Shown: piece by piece, positions 63,568 through 64,000 of the stretch | Position numbering within the stretch: position 1 is the stretch's first letter | Layout of the letters: each line of letters begins with the position of its first letter | Assembly (NCBI GenBank): GCA_000383355.1 | Contig: KB911095.1 | Location: 1-64,000, forward strand | DNA from: Flavobacterium sp. SCGC AAA160-P02 | GTDB taxonomy: Bacteria; Bacteroidota; Bacteroidia; Flavobacteriales; Flavobacteriaceae | Length of the DNA: 64,000 nt | Direction: 5' to 3' | Program-made: the position numbers and the translations under genes | Notes under the pieces: model-generated | Seen by the model: only the letters and a program-made list of their open reading frames with translations | Database searches by the model: none | What the model was told of the DNA's origin: nothing

Positions 63568-63954
63568 TTAACGTTTAGAGAACTGGAATTTTTTACGTGC
63601 TTTCTTCTGACCAAATTTCTTACGTTCAACCATTCTAGGATCACGTGTTAACAATCCTTCTGGTTTTAAGATAAGTCTGTGCTCTGCATCTATAGCTACC
63701 AATGCTCTGGTAATTGCCAAACGAATTGCTTCTGCCTGACCTGTTACTCCACCTCCGTAAACATTTACTTTAATGTCATAAGAAGTTAAGTTATCTGTTA
63801 ACATTAAGGCTTGTTCTACTTTGTATTGTAGAGCTGCAGTAGTAAAATAGTCTTTAAAATCTTTTTTATTTACTGTAATATTCCCTTTTCCTTCAGAAAG
63901 GTAAATACGAGCTACGGCAGTTTTTCTTCTACCTATTTTGTGAACTATATCCAT
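63568..63954 (-). CDS. rpsI: 30S ribosomal protein S9
   Basis: This 128-residue protein starts MDIVHKIGRRKTAVARIYLSEG, contains VYGGGVTGQAEAIRLAITRAL and ends in the conserved basic KKARKKFQFSKR tail that reaches the P-site tRNA. Its ATG shares one base with the rplM stop (TAATG), so the two are translationally coupled. Confidence 0.97.
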   Translation of the reverse strand: MDIVHKIGRRKTAVARIYLSEGKGNITVNKKDFKDYFTTAALQYKVEQALMLTDNLTSYDIKVNVYGGGVTGQAEAIRLAITRALVAIDAEHRLILKPEGLLTRDPRMVERKKFGQKKARKKFQFSKR

Positions 63955-64000
63955 TATTTAAGATCGTTTAAGTTAATAGCTTTAGGGCTTTGAGCGTCAT
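63954..64000 (-). CDS. rplM: 50S ribosomal protein L13, 3' end only
   Basis: The last 14 codons before a stop at 63956-63954 read DAQSPKAINLNDLK, the C-terminus expected for flavobacterial L13, which precedes rpsI in this order. The rest lies beyond the window edge. Confidence 0.75.
   Translation of the reverse strand, partial: DAQSPKAINLNDLK

Noticed and set aside
63453..63644. Frame on the minus strand overlapping the rpsI 3' end
   Set aside because: It is out of frame with rpsI, which has its full conserved C-terminus, and shows no conserved features.

Overview
The window looks like a chromosomal core region of a marine-type Flavobacteriaceae bacterium (Bacteroidota), perhaps near Polaribacter or Tenacibaculum; the genus is a guess. 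The reasons are the AT-rich DNA, promoters of the Bacteroidota form TTG-N18-21-TAnnTTTG, almost no Shine-Dalgarno sequences, and lineage-typical families: PiT fused to a PhoU-like domain, paired cytochrome oxidase subunit III genes, DUF5777 barrels, ExbB/ExbD sets, DUF3098, a short-chain-type threonine dehydrogenase and a PID-CTERM mini-protein. No phage, insertion sequence, CRISPR array or plasmid gene was seen.

Layout. 0-9 kb: a PIF1-like helicase, a phosphate module (PiT plus OprP-like porin), tsaB and a TolC-like protein. 8.6-13.7 kb: a minus-strand operon starting at heme O synthase (ctaB), with two oxidase subunit III genes, subunit IV, a degenerate Sco-like protein, a true Sco, DUF420 and a small membrane protein. 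13.8-14.1 kb: tRNA-Gly and tRNA-Leu. 14.2-16.4 kb: a divergent pair of secreted two-domain proteins of unknown function and an Lrp/AsnC regulator. 16.4-21.4 kb: accC, accB, fabH, rpmF, yceD and pdxA on the minus strand (fatty acid initiation, ribosome, vitamin B6), with ribE divergent. 22-23.4 kb: a 54-residue PID-CTERM gene, tRNA-Met and a polyprenyl synthetase. 23.5-30.2 kb: a TetR-controlled tripartite RND efflux operon, then recX. 30.7-34.9 kb: lipoproteins, threonine dehydrogenase and small cytosolic proteins. 34.9-41.4 kb: truB, uppP, DUF3098, ftsX, mce, rbfA, a LolC/E-like permease and dusB. 41.4-43.9 kb: a cluster of DUF4345, DUF5777 barrel, OB-fold, YceI and c-heme lipoprotein genes. 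44-50.9 kb: M28 peptidase facing a PD40 propeller protein, SOUL protein, lepA, zinc peptidase and asparaginase. 51.1-54.2 kb: an ExbB/ExbD/ExbD energising module with a beta-barrel. 54.2-60.2 kb: a PAP2-like membrane protein, rpoN, asnS and an MMPL transporter. 60.2-64 kb: the translation block rplM (3' end), rpsI, rpsB, tsf, pyrH and frr.

Most of this is conserved housekeeping DNA. The less ordinary points are the mini-protein at 22.2 kb, the Cys-less Sco paralogue in the oxidase operon, the divergent secreted pair at 14-16 kb, the c-heme/YceI/OB/DUF5777 cluster, facing -7 boxes in divergent promoters, and two apparently leaderless genes. I found nothing that I would call a new defence or mobile system.
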